Assembly: GCA_028277225.1 (NCBI GenBank)
Contig: JANQHB010000039.1
Coordinates: forward strand, 10,647 to 74,646
Origin: Chlorobium sp.
GTDB taxonomy: Bacteria; Bacteroidota; Chlorobiia; Chlorobiales; Chlorobiaceae
DNA length: 64,000 bases
Direction: 5' to 3'
The notes beneath the pieces were generated by a model. That model was not told the DNA's origin. It did not search any database and saw only the letters and a program-made list of their open reading frames with translations. The position numbers and the translations under genes were made by a program. This document shows positions 52,407 to 61,602 of the stretch, one piece after another (position 1 is the first letter of the stretch; every line of letters starts with the position of its first letter).

Positions 52407-53813
52407 ATGATTGCAGCAACAGTTGGACAAATATTTTTGAGGACATATAATGAACTGTTTGAGAAAAATCTTTCAGCAAAAGAATTTTTTGATAAAGTTT
52501 ATTTCGAATACTTTTTCAATCATCCCAAATACATGCAGTGGGTTACAAACTCACCGTTTGTACAAATGAAATCCAGTCAGAAAGTACACTTATTACAACC
52601 AGAAGAGCGAATAGAAAAATTAGAAAATCTACACCAAAAAGTTTCCAAAGGTGAAAGGGATGCAAGCATCGCTATTGGATTCCCTGCAGCTGAAGAAAAG
52701 GAATTTGCTACTACCTCCGGGTTGGTTACCGATATTGAGTTCCAGCTTAAAGATGAAGATATGTATTTATCCTGGATTGGTGGGGGCTTGGGTATTGGAG
52801 TGGCTGGTGGATATTCGATTTTCTTTAACAAACCAGAAATTTTGATAAAACTCTACGAAGGATGGAAGATTTACAGGAAATATCTAAACGATCCAACGTT
52901 ACAGAACCTTAGAGGAAATCAAATCAATACATGGAATGGCCAATGGCTAAATTTCGCATATGGGAAAGGTAAACGATTTGGTGATGATTTTGATTTCGCA
53001 CGACTTCATTCCCAGAATGTATTTTCCGTTAATAATAAAGTGATTGAGATCAATACAATAAATTGGTGTGAACTTTTTTTTAATATTTCAAATCAATTTT
53101 CTTCACAAATATTTAATGGGTATATTTATAGCTTAGGCCAAACAAATAAAACACTTGGGTTTTATCCATTTTATTTTCCTCAAGCAAAACGAATAATCGA
53201 TTACTATAAAATATTATTCGGAGAGAAAGCAGCATTTGATGATAGGCAGAAGTATGAGTTGCTTTTCGGTCTCCATATAAAACGCGCTTGCGAATTGGGG
53301 TCTATAGGATTGCAAGCTTTAGAGCCGAAAGAATTAAGAAAATATTACGGAAAAGATTCTAACCTAAGATTAGCAAAGCCACAGATTTTTCAAAAAAAAG
53401 GAGAATCGGAAGAAGATTATATGACTCGTAAAAACAATGCCGAACAAAAAGATTATGAAAACATTATTATTTTCAGAACCTACAAAACATGGTTAATAGC
53501 TATGATAACAAAAAACAAAGAAGAATCTCTGAAATATACCGCCGAAGTTGCTGAAGCGCTTCACGAGCATAGAGAAGGCTCAACAAGGACCGATAGAAAA
53601 AATCTTATTCAGTCCGAACTGTTAGCAGCTAAAAGCAAGAAGCCCTTTTTAGATGCACTTACAACATTGATTAAAGATGTTGATGAAAGCAAGCTTGAAA
53701 TGTTCAAGAGTTTGCGTGATAAAGTTCATCTGATGTCAGCTGAGGATTTCGGCTACTTTGTCGTGTTACTGAAATTTGACTACGCCTATGCAGAGCGAGA
53801 AAGAAATATATAA
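52407..53813 (+). CDS. cas8: CRISPR large subunit Cas8-like protein
   Basis: A 468-residue protein of no named subtype. Its place between cas3 and cas7 and its length fit the large subunit (Cas8) that recognises the PAM. The N-terminus (FLRTYNELFEKNLSAKEFF) and a middle block (GGGLGIGVAGGYSIFF) are the only distinctive parts. I do not see the zinc ribbon of Cas8b/Csh1. The gene is strongly AT-rich, more than its neighbours. It starts seven bases after the cas3 stop. The assignment is by position, so its confidence is moderate. Confidence 0.65.
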   Translation: MIAATVGQIFLRTYNELFEKNLSAKEFFDKVYFEYFFNHPKYMQWVTNSPFVQMKSSQKVHLLQPEERIEKLENLHQKVSKGERDASIAIGFPAAEEKEFATTSGLVTDIEFQLKDEDMYLSWIGGGLGIGVAGGYSIFFNKPEILIKLYEGWKIYRKYLNDPTLQNLRGNQINTWNGQWLNFAYGKGKRFGDDFDFARLHSQNVFSVNNKVIEINTINWCELFFNISNQFSSQIFNGYIYSLGQTNKTLGFYPFYFPQAKRIIDYYKILFGEKAAFDDRQKYELLFGLHIKRACELGSIGLQALEPKELRKYYGKDSNLRLAKPQIFQKKGESEEDYMTRKNNAEQKDYENIIIFRTYKTWLIAMITKNKEESLKYTAEVAEALHEHREGSTRTDRKNLIQSELLAAKSKKPFLDALTTLIKDVDESKLEMFKSLRDKVHLMSAEDFGYFVVLLKFDYAYAERERNI

Positions 53814-53824
53814 ACCCTAAAAAA

Positions 53825-54895
53825 ATGAACATGAGCACTATTTATGTTAGAACGCTCAAAAGAGCGGAGCATACCGTTTTTTGTGTTGCAGACGGGCAAA
53901 AATCATATTACGACCCTCAATTCAACCGCCGTATTCCCTATTCCAGTGGGCAACAGATCAAACGTTCAATTCTTGACGCACTCTCAAAAGAGTTGAGTCA
54001 GGTGCCATCACCGACCACGTTTTTATTTGATGTGGATAAAAAAGGCGTGATGAAGGAAGGTGAAGTGTATGCAACTTGCGACCCGACATATTCAGACCAG
54101 CTATTTGGAGGCTGGATGAAAGCCGCCAAAGGTGGAAAAGATCGAACCGTAAAAAGAAGAAGCCCACTTTCCATTTCGGCAATGCGAGGACTGCATCCCT
54201 TGCTTTCAGGCGTTGATTCGGAAAATATTTCTTTTGACCGAAGTGATAGGCCAAACAATGAAGTTATTGTGAGGAATGATAAAGGAGAGGTATTAAGTGT
54301 AGAAGAAATTACAGACCTTTTGCTTGGAAAAGACAGAAGCCTGAACAGAAAGTGGATTCCTGATAACAGAAGAGCGACGGGGCTTTTTGTTCAGGACATC
54401 GCGATTGATTTGCGCCGGTTATTTTGCGTGTCTCTGAGCAAAATGGAACCGGAAATTTCGGAAGAAACGGAAGCGCATCTGCGCCAAGCCGGATGGACAG
54501 AAACCGAAAACGTTTTCGGTGCGTGTATGCTTGCCCCGAGGGAAAAACGTGAACGTTTGATTAAAGGGCTTGCTAACGCGATTATTAACTGGTCAATTAC
54601 TTCAAACCAGGCGCGTACGTTCAGTTTGATGGAAACTTTGGCTATTTCTATTTCAGGCAATGCAAATAAAATTGCGGGCAGCATCAGGGCAAAGTTGAAG
54701 GAAGATGAAGAAAACAGGGCCGAGCCAATCATAGAGGAGGAGATGGATGATGTTGAGACTTATATTACTTTAGCGGCAAGTGGTTATATCAGAACAAAAA
54801 AAGAATCCGTTTCTGCTCTCGTTGAAGCGGAGAAATCTTTGATTGAAAAACTGAGTACGTTCGATTATGAGCACCAAATTCCTGGAGCATCATAA
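53825..54895 (+). CDS. cas7: CRISPR backbone subunit Cas7-like protein
   Basis: A 356-residue protein expected to form the Cascade backbone on crRNA. Features are VRTLKRAEHTVFCVADGQKS, SGQQIKRSILDAL, PYSSGQQ, and FSLMETLAISISGNANKI. It does not look like the Csh2 or Cst2/DevR forms of Cas7 I know; it may be a divergent (for example PGING-like) Cas7, but I cannot confirm that. It ends with an acidic region (EDEENRAEPIIEEEMDD). It overlaps nothing and lies 11 bp after cas8. A start at ATG 53831 is possible. Confidence 0.68.
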   Translation: MNMSTIYVRTLKRAEHTVFCVADGQKSYYDPQFNRRIPYSSGQQIKRSILDALSKELSQVPSPTTFLFDVDKKGVMKEGEVYATCDPTYSDQLFGGWMKAAKGGKDRTVKRRSPLSISAMRGLHPLLSGVDSENISFDRSDRPNNEVIVRNDKGEVLSVEEITDLLLGKDRSLNRKWIPDNRRATGLFVQDIAIDLRRLFCVSLSKMEPEISEETEAHLRQAGWTETENVFGACMLAPREKRERLIKGLANAIINWSITSNQARTFSLMETLAISISGNANKIAGSIRAKLKEDEENRAEPIIEEEMDDVETYITLAASGYIRTKKESVSALVEAEKSLIEKLSTFDYEHQIPGAS

Positions 54896-54940
54896 AAAAG
54901 ACAGTGGTTAACATAAGTCATCCCTGATACTTTTTGTCTT

Positions 54941-56095
54941 ATGCCTCTCTCGATTCCGACAAAACAGCCGTTTTATATTTTTTCGAATGGTGTTCTCATG
55001 CGGAAGGAGAACACCATTTCTTTTGTGCCGCATGCAACGCAGAAAGAAGTGACGGTTGAAACAGACCCTTCGATGTACCTTGAGCCAGATGAACAGGAGA
55101 CCTATGGGCTCAATCCGGTGGATGATACACAGCTCGATACCAACGGCAGGAGAGTGATTCCGATAAACAACATTGATTCGTTTTTTGTTTTCGGGGAAGT
55201 CAGTTTCAATTCAAAATTTCTGAATTTTCTGACCAGGAACCGCATTCCCCTGCATCTGTTCAACTATTACGGGTTTTATTCCGGTTCGTACTATCCGCGT
55301 GAGCATTTATTGTCAGGGTATGTGGTAGTGCATCAGGTGAAGCACTACAGTTCAAAGAAAAAACGGATGGTACTTGCCCGCGAGCTTATAGGTGCAGCGG
55401 CAGCGAACATCGCGAGGAACCTGAAATACTATACAGCAGATTCACGGCAGGGCGTTATAGGGCATGATAATCTGAAATTACTCTTTCATACTATAGCACA
55501 GATCGAATCATTTTTGGCTGGTATCGGGGAAGCTCCGGATGTTCCCGAACTGATGGGTATCGAAGGGAATATTCGTAAAGTCTACTATCAGGCATGGCAA
55601 CATCTGCTTCGCTCGGCTGATCCTGCCTTTTCGTTTTCGGAACGGGTAAAACGTCCACCGGACAATGCGGTCAATGCACTGGTGTCATTCGGTAACAGCC
55701 TGATGTATTCTGCGTGTCTTACGGAAATTTATAGAACGCAACTCAATCCTACCATTTCATTTCTTCACGAACCTTCAGAGCGTCGGTTTTCTCTCGCCCT
55801 CGATTTGGCTGAAATTTTTAAACCAATGTTTGTTGACCGGATGATTTTCAAGCTGGTCAACACCAGAGCAATTCAGGCAAAGCATTTTACCAGCGCTCTG
55901 AATTTCTGTCACCTGAACGATGCGGGCCGAAAAATCGTAGTCAAGGAATTTGAAGAGAGAATGCGTACAACAATAAAACATCGCGGTCTTGGCAGGAATG
56001 TTTCATACCGCAGGCTTATCCGCCTCGAATGTTATAAGCTTATCAAGCACCTTATCGGTGAAGAAACCTACCAGGCGTTCAGAAGCTGGTGGTAG
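54941..56095 (+). CDS. cas1: CRISPR integrase Cas1
   Basis: A 384-residue spacer-integration endonuclease. The catalytic residues are Glu208 (GIEGN), His276 (FLHEP) and Glu291 (DLAEIFKP). It is longer than the common ~330-residue Cas1, the extra part lying in the N-terminal beta-domain and the loop after it (residues ~45-75). It lies 45 bp after cas7 and 26 bp before cas2. Its base composition is again close to the chromosome average, unlike the effector block. Confidence 0.94.
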   Translation: MPLSIPTKQPFYIFSNGVLMRKENTISFVPHATQKEVTVETDPSMYLEPDEQETYGLNPVDDTQLDTNGRRVIPINNIDSFFVFGEVSFNSKFLNFLTRNRIPLHLFNYYGFYSGSYYPREHLLSGYVVVHQVKHYSSKKKRMVLARELIGAAAANIARNLKYYTADSRQGVIGHDNLKLLFHTIAQIESFLAGIGEAPDVPELMGIEGNIRKVYYQAWQHLLRSADPAFSFSERVKRPPDNAVNALVSFGNSLMYSACLTEIYRTQLNPTISFLHEPSERRFSLALDLAEIFKPMFVDRMIFKLVNTRAIQAKHFTSALNFCHLNDAGRKIVVKEFEERMRTTIKHRGLGRNVSYRRLIRLECYKLIKHLIGEETYQAFRSWW

Positions 56096-56121
56096 CTCTA
56101 AATCTCAAATTCTGAATAAAG

Positions 56122-56382
56122 ATGTATTACATAGCCGTTTATGACGTCGGAGAGAAGCGTGTTGGAAAAATGCTGAAAATATTTCGGCGCTATCTTCATC
56201 ACATACAGAATTCGGTCTTCGAAGGCGAGATGACTCCTGCTGCATATCAGAAGCTGAAATATGAAGCGGCCAGGCTTTGCAATGACGAAACGGATTCAGT
56301 TATCTTTTTCGAGTTGAACGGGAAATACATGAACAAGGAAATCATCGGAACGGAAAAACGACCAGCGTCCAATTTTATCTGA
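56122..56382 (+). CDS. cas2: CRISPR integrase subunit Cas2
   Basis: An 86-residue ferredoxin-fold protein that forms the adaptation complex with Cas1. The N-terminal strand ends in the conserved Asp8 (YIAVYDVGEKR), and HHIQNSVFEG is the usual second block. A start is not in doubt. It lies six bases before cas4. Confidence 0.92.
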   Translation: MYYIAVYDVGEKRVGKMLKIFRRYLHHIQNSVFEGEMTPAAYQKLKYEAARLCNDETDSVIFFELNGKYMNKEIIGTEKRPASNFI

Positions 56383-56388
56383 TGCTTC

Positions 56389-56889
56389 ATGCTCAATCCA
56401 AGAGTCAACGGAACAAAAATCAGCTACTATTTCATTTGTCACCGGAAATTGTGGCTGTTCGATCGGCAATTGCAGTTTGAGAGCGATTTCAATGCCGTGG
56501 AAGAAGGCAAGTTCATTAGCGAAACTACGTATCCTGACGAGCGACATGAAATTCAGCTAAGCAATGGAGCCGTACTCGATTTCTACGATAAACGGCACAA
56601 GGTGGTGCATGAGGTGAAAAAATCGGATAAGATGGAAGAAGCCCATCTTTGGCAACTGAAGTATTATCTGTATTACCTTAAAATATCAGGAGTGACAGGT
56701 GTTACAGGAAGGCTTGACTACCCAAAGCTCAAAAAAAATCTTCAGGTTGAACTGACAAAAGATGATGAACAGAAAATCCAGAAGATTTTCAATGATATGA
56801 CGGGCATTGTCAATCAGAAAGACTCTCCAGAACGGAATAACAAAAATTTCTGCAAAACATGCGCATATTATGAATACTGCTGGGCTTAG
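56389..56889 (+). CDS. cas4: CRISPR adaptation nuclease Cas4
   Basis: A 166-residue PD-(D/E)xK nuclease that trims pre-spacers and helps to select PAMs. One cysteine (FICHRK, Cys17) and a C-terminal trio (FCKTCAYYEYCW) hold the iron-sulfur cluster. The nuclease motifs include VLDFYDK, HEVKKSD and QLKYYLYYL. A stretch, DFNAVEE (33-39), is matched by a spacer at 58749 with only synonymous changes. It is the last cas gene; the leader and array follow. Confidence 0.92.
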   Translation: MLNPRVNGTKISYYFICHRKLWLFDRQLQFESDFNAVEEGKFISETTYPDERHEIQLSNGAVLDFYDKRHKVVHEVKKSDKMEEAHLWQLKYYLYYLKISGVTGVTGRLDYPKLKKNLQVELTKDDEQKIQKIFNDMTGIVNQKDSPERNNKNFCKTCAYYEYCWA

Positions 56890-57120
56890 CCTGTCCATAC
56901 AAAATGCAGAGTGTCGTCGGGCAGCCGTGATGATCTTTTTGAATGTGGAAGCCCTTCCTAAAAAAAACGCATTGCTTTACTATCTCCAATGAAAGTAATA
57001 AATTAAAAATGTCGTCGGAGTCCCGGTTTTTTCCGGTTATTACACCCTGACGACAATTTCCTGCGATTTTAATGATCAGACATCAATAAAATAGCTGTTT
57101 TTCAGCCGAATACATCACGG
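56890..57120 (+). promoter_or_regulatory. CRISPR leader
   Basis: The gap between cas4 and the first repeat, AT-rich on the array side. The word GTCGTCGG occurs at 56911 and 57010, and GACGAC follows at 57048, so short inverted repeats are present. It should hold the promoter and integration signals, because the repeat orientation puts the array start here. A promoter cannot be fixed by eye. Confidence 0.7.
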
Positions 57121-60100
57121 CTTATAATTGCACCAATATGGAATTGAAACATAAACCGTTCTCCGGCACATTCTCCGTACTTATCCCGCTTATAATTGCA
57201 CCAATATGGAATTGAAACTATTGAGTACAGCCTGCTCTCCCAAATTCGCGAAAACCTTATAATTGCACCAATATGGAATTGAAACGCTAATATGCTTGCG
57301 TTTATCCATGATGCTCGCAATTCTTATAATTGCACCAATATGGAATTGAAACTTATTAACATCAAGCAACACATAATCTGCAATATCATCTTATAATTGC
57401 ACCAATATGGAATTGAAACAAATTTCCTGTCATGGATAATATGCGTATGCATTTTTCTTATAATTGCACCAATATGGAATTGAAACGCGGAGTAGTAGCG
57501 TCACTAGATTCAGTCTGTGCGACTTATAATTGCACCAATATGGAATTGAAACTGGGTACTGTTAGTGGTAACGGCAAAGGATTTAATGCCTTATAATTGC
57601 ACCAATATGGAATTGAAACGTTTACAGTGTGCCCGGCTTGACTCGTTTGTAAGGAGCTTATAATTGCACCAATATGGAATTGAAACTATTTAGATACCGC
57701 AAAATACTCCTTACCCTGATAAATCTTATAATTGCACCAATATGGAATTGAAACGATAACCAAACACATCATCATCCGCCGAGGATCCCTGCTTATAATT
57801 GCACCAATATGGAATTGAAACGTTGTCAGGACGGAAAGCACTGCTCTTCTCATCTCTCCTTATAATTGCACCAATATGGAATTGAAACGTTTGTCTACGA
57901 GTCCTTGAACGATTTGCTCAGGCCTTATAATTGCACCAATATGGAATTGAAACGAGGAGTCTCCTTGATAAACGTATCACCAAGCACAGGCTTATAATTG
58001 CACCAATATGGAATTGAAACACGGAGGATCCGCCCTCGTCGGATCCTCCGGCGGGCTTATAATTGCACCAATATGGAATTGAAACAGTATACCACCGATA
58101 AGCGACGACCCCGCGGCTATACTTATAATTGCACCAATATGGAATTGAAACTGATTATACCATGTTCCGAGAATGACGCGTTAAATCCTTATAATTGCAC
58201 CAATATGGAATTGAAACACGGATCCGGATGATCAGGGATCATCCGGAGGAGGCGGCTTATAATTGCACCAATATGGAATTGAAACAGTTTTCCTAGCAGC
58301 CATAATAACCACCTCGACCACTTATAATTGCACCAATATGGAATTGAAACTAAAATATTTAAAATTGTCATGGATAATGCGCAAAGGCTTATAATTGCAC
58401 CAATATGGAATTGAAACTACTGATACGTGAGATCTGCCTTGACAGCGACTACTTATAATTGCACCAATATGGAATTGAAACATTGCCGCGGCTATAGCCG
58501 CGGGGTCGTCGCTTATCGCTTATAATTGCACCAATATGGAATTGAAACTTTTTTAATGATTAACAAACGATCCTCATCAATCTGCTTATAATTGCACCAA
58601 TATGGAATTGAAACATGCTTCTTTGCATAAGTCTGATTTGCAAAAGTTTTTCTTATAATTGCACCAATATGGAATTGAAACGATTTTGCGACGAGCTGCA
58701 GCGGAGTCGGAGGCTCCCCTTATAATTGCACCAATATGGAATTGAAACCTATTCAAACGATTTCAATGCAGTCGAGGAGTCGCTCTTATAATTGCACCAA
58801 TATGGAATTGAAACCTTTCTGATATCTCTGTACTCGTCACTCATTTCCGCTTATAATTGCACCAATATGGAATTGAAACTCGAGCAACGGCTGGCAGAAT
58901 ACCTTGCAACAAAACCTTATAATTGCACCAATATGGAATTGAAACGAAACCGATCTCTTTGTTTTCCTTGTATTTCTCATACTTATAATTGCACCAATAT
59001 GGAATTGAAACGCAGAACAGCCCGCGGTTTTTCTGGCCAAAGGCGACTTATAATTGCACCAATATGGAATTGAAACACGGATCCGGATGATCAGGGATCA
59101 TCCGGAGGAGGCGGCTTATAATTGCACCAATATGGAATTGAAACTCCGACTCCTCAAAAGTCAGATAGTGTGAGCGTGCCGCTTATAATTGCACCAATAT
59201 GGAATTGAAACTTTTGTCACATATCTACAATTAACCACTACAGTTTTCTTATAATTGCACCAATATGGAATTGAAACTTATTAGACCATTGACTATTTGC
59301 AATTTTAGGTATGCTTATAATTGCACCAATATGGAATTGAAACAATCATTGAGTGATTATTTAGGATTGCCTGTTGGTAACTTATAATTGCACCAATATG
59401 GAATTGAAACGAAAACGCGACCGGGGGGGCTACTCCTCGATGGTTGGCTTATAATTGCACCAATATGGAATTGAAACACGATAACGTGGCTCACTAACGG
59501 AGGGAGCGCTCCAACTTATAATTGCACCAATATGGAATTGAAACTTGGGTACCACGGCGCCCGTGTGGGGCGATGGTAATGCTTATAATTGCACCAATAT
59601 GGAATTGAAACTTCGTCGCATCTAATCACGACGAGGCTATACGTATGTCTTATAATTGCACCAATATGGAATTGAAACACGTATGTCGCGCCGAAACGGA
59701 GAAACTCATGAATTCTTATAATTGCACCAATATGGAATTGAAACGCATACACGGAAAAGCTTGACCTCGTAATCATGGGCCTTATAATTGCACCAATATG
59801 GAATTGAAACTCTGTAAAAGGCTGTGCGCCCGATTCCCGCGGCTTGGCTTATAATTGCACCAATATGGAATTGAAACCTGCAACACCAGCTCTCTGGTGC
59901 GCATTGTTGATGTCTTATAATTGCACCAATATGGAATTGAAACCAATACAACGATCAATAGGAGGTGTCTCCCTGATAAACTTATAATTGCACCAATATG
60001 GAATTGAAACTCTTACGCATCTTTTGTTGCGTAAGAGTTTGCTCCTTCTTATAATTGCACCAATATGGAATTGAAACCATATCACGATAATGTTGCACAA

Positions 60101-61270
60101 GATTACTAATCTCCCTTATAATTGCACCAATATGGAATTGAAACCCAGCACGGACAGCAAAGGTTTCCCGCGGGTGACCTTATAATTGCACCAATATGGA
60201 ATTGAAACCGCCTTGACCTGGTCGTCCAGCTTGAACACGAGCGTTCTTATAATTGCACCAATATGGAATTGAAACTCGAGTCATATGCACCCACAGCCGC
60301 GCCTGCAGCTGCCTTATAATTGCACCAATATGGAATTGAAACCGGACCCGAAGTAGTTTAAGGCTGATCGAAAACCTCACTTATAATTGCACCAATATGG
60401 AATTGAAACCACGAAAAGCCCTAATCCAGTGTATGCAGAGATGTTCCTTATAATTGCACCAATATGGAATTGAAACATCAGAAGGATGTTGTATCTCCCG
60501 CGGTTGCGAGTGCTCTTATAATTGCACCAATATGGAATTGAAACGTGATTTTGTGCGGGGATGAGTTTTGCCTCAATGTCGCTTATAATTGCACCAATAT
60601 GGAATTGAAACACAAACCGCCTTGGGCTGTTAATGATGGAGGATTAGGCTTATAATTGCACCAATATGGAATTGAAACCTTTTTGTTAATAAAAACCCGC
60701 CCCATGCGGCCCCCCTTATAATTGCACCAATATGGAATTGAAACTAAAAGTATCTGGCTTTGCGAGCGGGGCGAACAATCTTATAATTGCACCAATATGG
60801 AATTGAAACACAAACCGCTGGGCCGGGCTCGATGACACGGTGACGCTTATAATTGCACCAATATGGAATTGAAACACCTGAGGGGAGCCAACCTGAGTGA
60901 AGCCAACCTGCTTATAATTGCACCAATATGGAATTGAAACTGCGACGACCGGAACGATCAAATTCTGCGTACTCCAGCTTATAATTGCACCAATATGGAA
61001 TTGAAACGTACGCCAAGCTGCAGGAGGTCAAAAACCGCTTCCCCTTATAATTGCACCAATATGGAATTGAAACACATGCTGCACTGCCAGCAAGTCGTCA
61101 TCGTGCGTGACTTATAATTGCACCAATATGGAATTGAAACTTAGAAAAGGATTGCTATCTCCCGCCTCAATAAACCCTTATAATTGCACCAATATGGAAT
61201 TGAAACTCCGACACATGTCGGTCACGCGAAGCAAACACCGCTTATAATTGCACCAATATGGAATTGAAAC
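57121..61270 (+). CRISPR. CRISPR array: 63 repeats of 30 nt, 62 spacers
   Basis: The repeat is CTTATAATTGC ... GGAATTGAAAC, 30 nt, from 57121-57150 to 61241-61270. All 63 copies look identical by eye, and spacers are 35-38 nt (mean period ~66.5). The repeat 3' end ATTGAAAC gives the crRNA handle, so transcription is from left to right, starting next to cas4. The last repeat is not degenerate. Spacers are mostly unrelated, but several have special relations (see findings). Numbering: spacer n follows repeat n. Confidence 0.98.
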
Positions 61271-61305
61271 CTATATCGGAACTCAGCACTTCGATCTTGC
61301 CGGCG

Positions 61306-61337
61306 GTCGCGCCCCTCGCGGGCGCGTGGATTGAAAC
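61306..61337 (+). CRISPR. single repeat of the I-C class, directly after the array
   Basis: A 32-nt unit, GTCGCGCCCC ... GTGGATTGAAAC, with a perfect 7-bp stem (CGCGCCC/GGGCGCG). It lies 35 nt, the length of a spacer, after the last repeat of the main array. Its sequence is the classic type I-C (Dvulg) repeat. No second copy and no I-C cas genes are in the window. Confidence 0.85.
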
Positions 61338-61525
61338 CCCACTATGTCAAAGCGGTAACGAACAAACAAGGGGAACGGCGATACGTCCTTATGGTGTGTG
61401 ACAAGACAGAAGATAGCTGGAAAGGAACAACAGCCTTTTACTCCAAGGCTGAAGGATACATCGAGAAACAGCGGGAAGGGGAAAGAGTGTATAAAAAAAG
61501 AGGCAAGGTTAGCGGGTCCAGATGA
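61331..61525 (+). pseudogene. open frame entering from the lone CRISPR repeat, unknown protein
   Basis: The frame uses a TTG inside the I-C repeat and runs 64 codons (HYVKAVTNKQGERRYVL, then WKGTTAFYSKAEGYIE). It has protein-like composition but no start of its own. It could be the 3' part of a phage gene cut by the CRISPR repeat. No family is recognised. Confidence 0.35.
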
Positions 61526-61602
61526 GGTTCCCTGAGCTTCCCCGTAAGGGGAACATCCCTACCTCGAAAGCACGTTAAGAAAAAAAACAGGAAAAAGCAA
61601 CA
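61338..61602. other. gap between the lone repeat and the phage gene
   Basis: It contains the 3' part of the frame at 61331 and about 75 bases of unassigned sequence before the phage gene. No repeats continue after 61337. Confidence 0.5.

Noticed and set aside
57102..60961. Minus-strand and plus-strand frames full of FQFHIGAIIR or YNCTNMELK
   Set aside because: They are translations of the CRISPR repeat and have no gene behind them.
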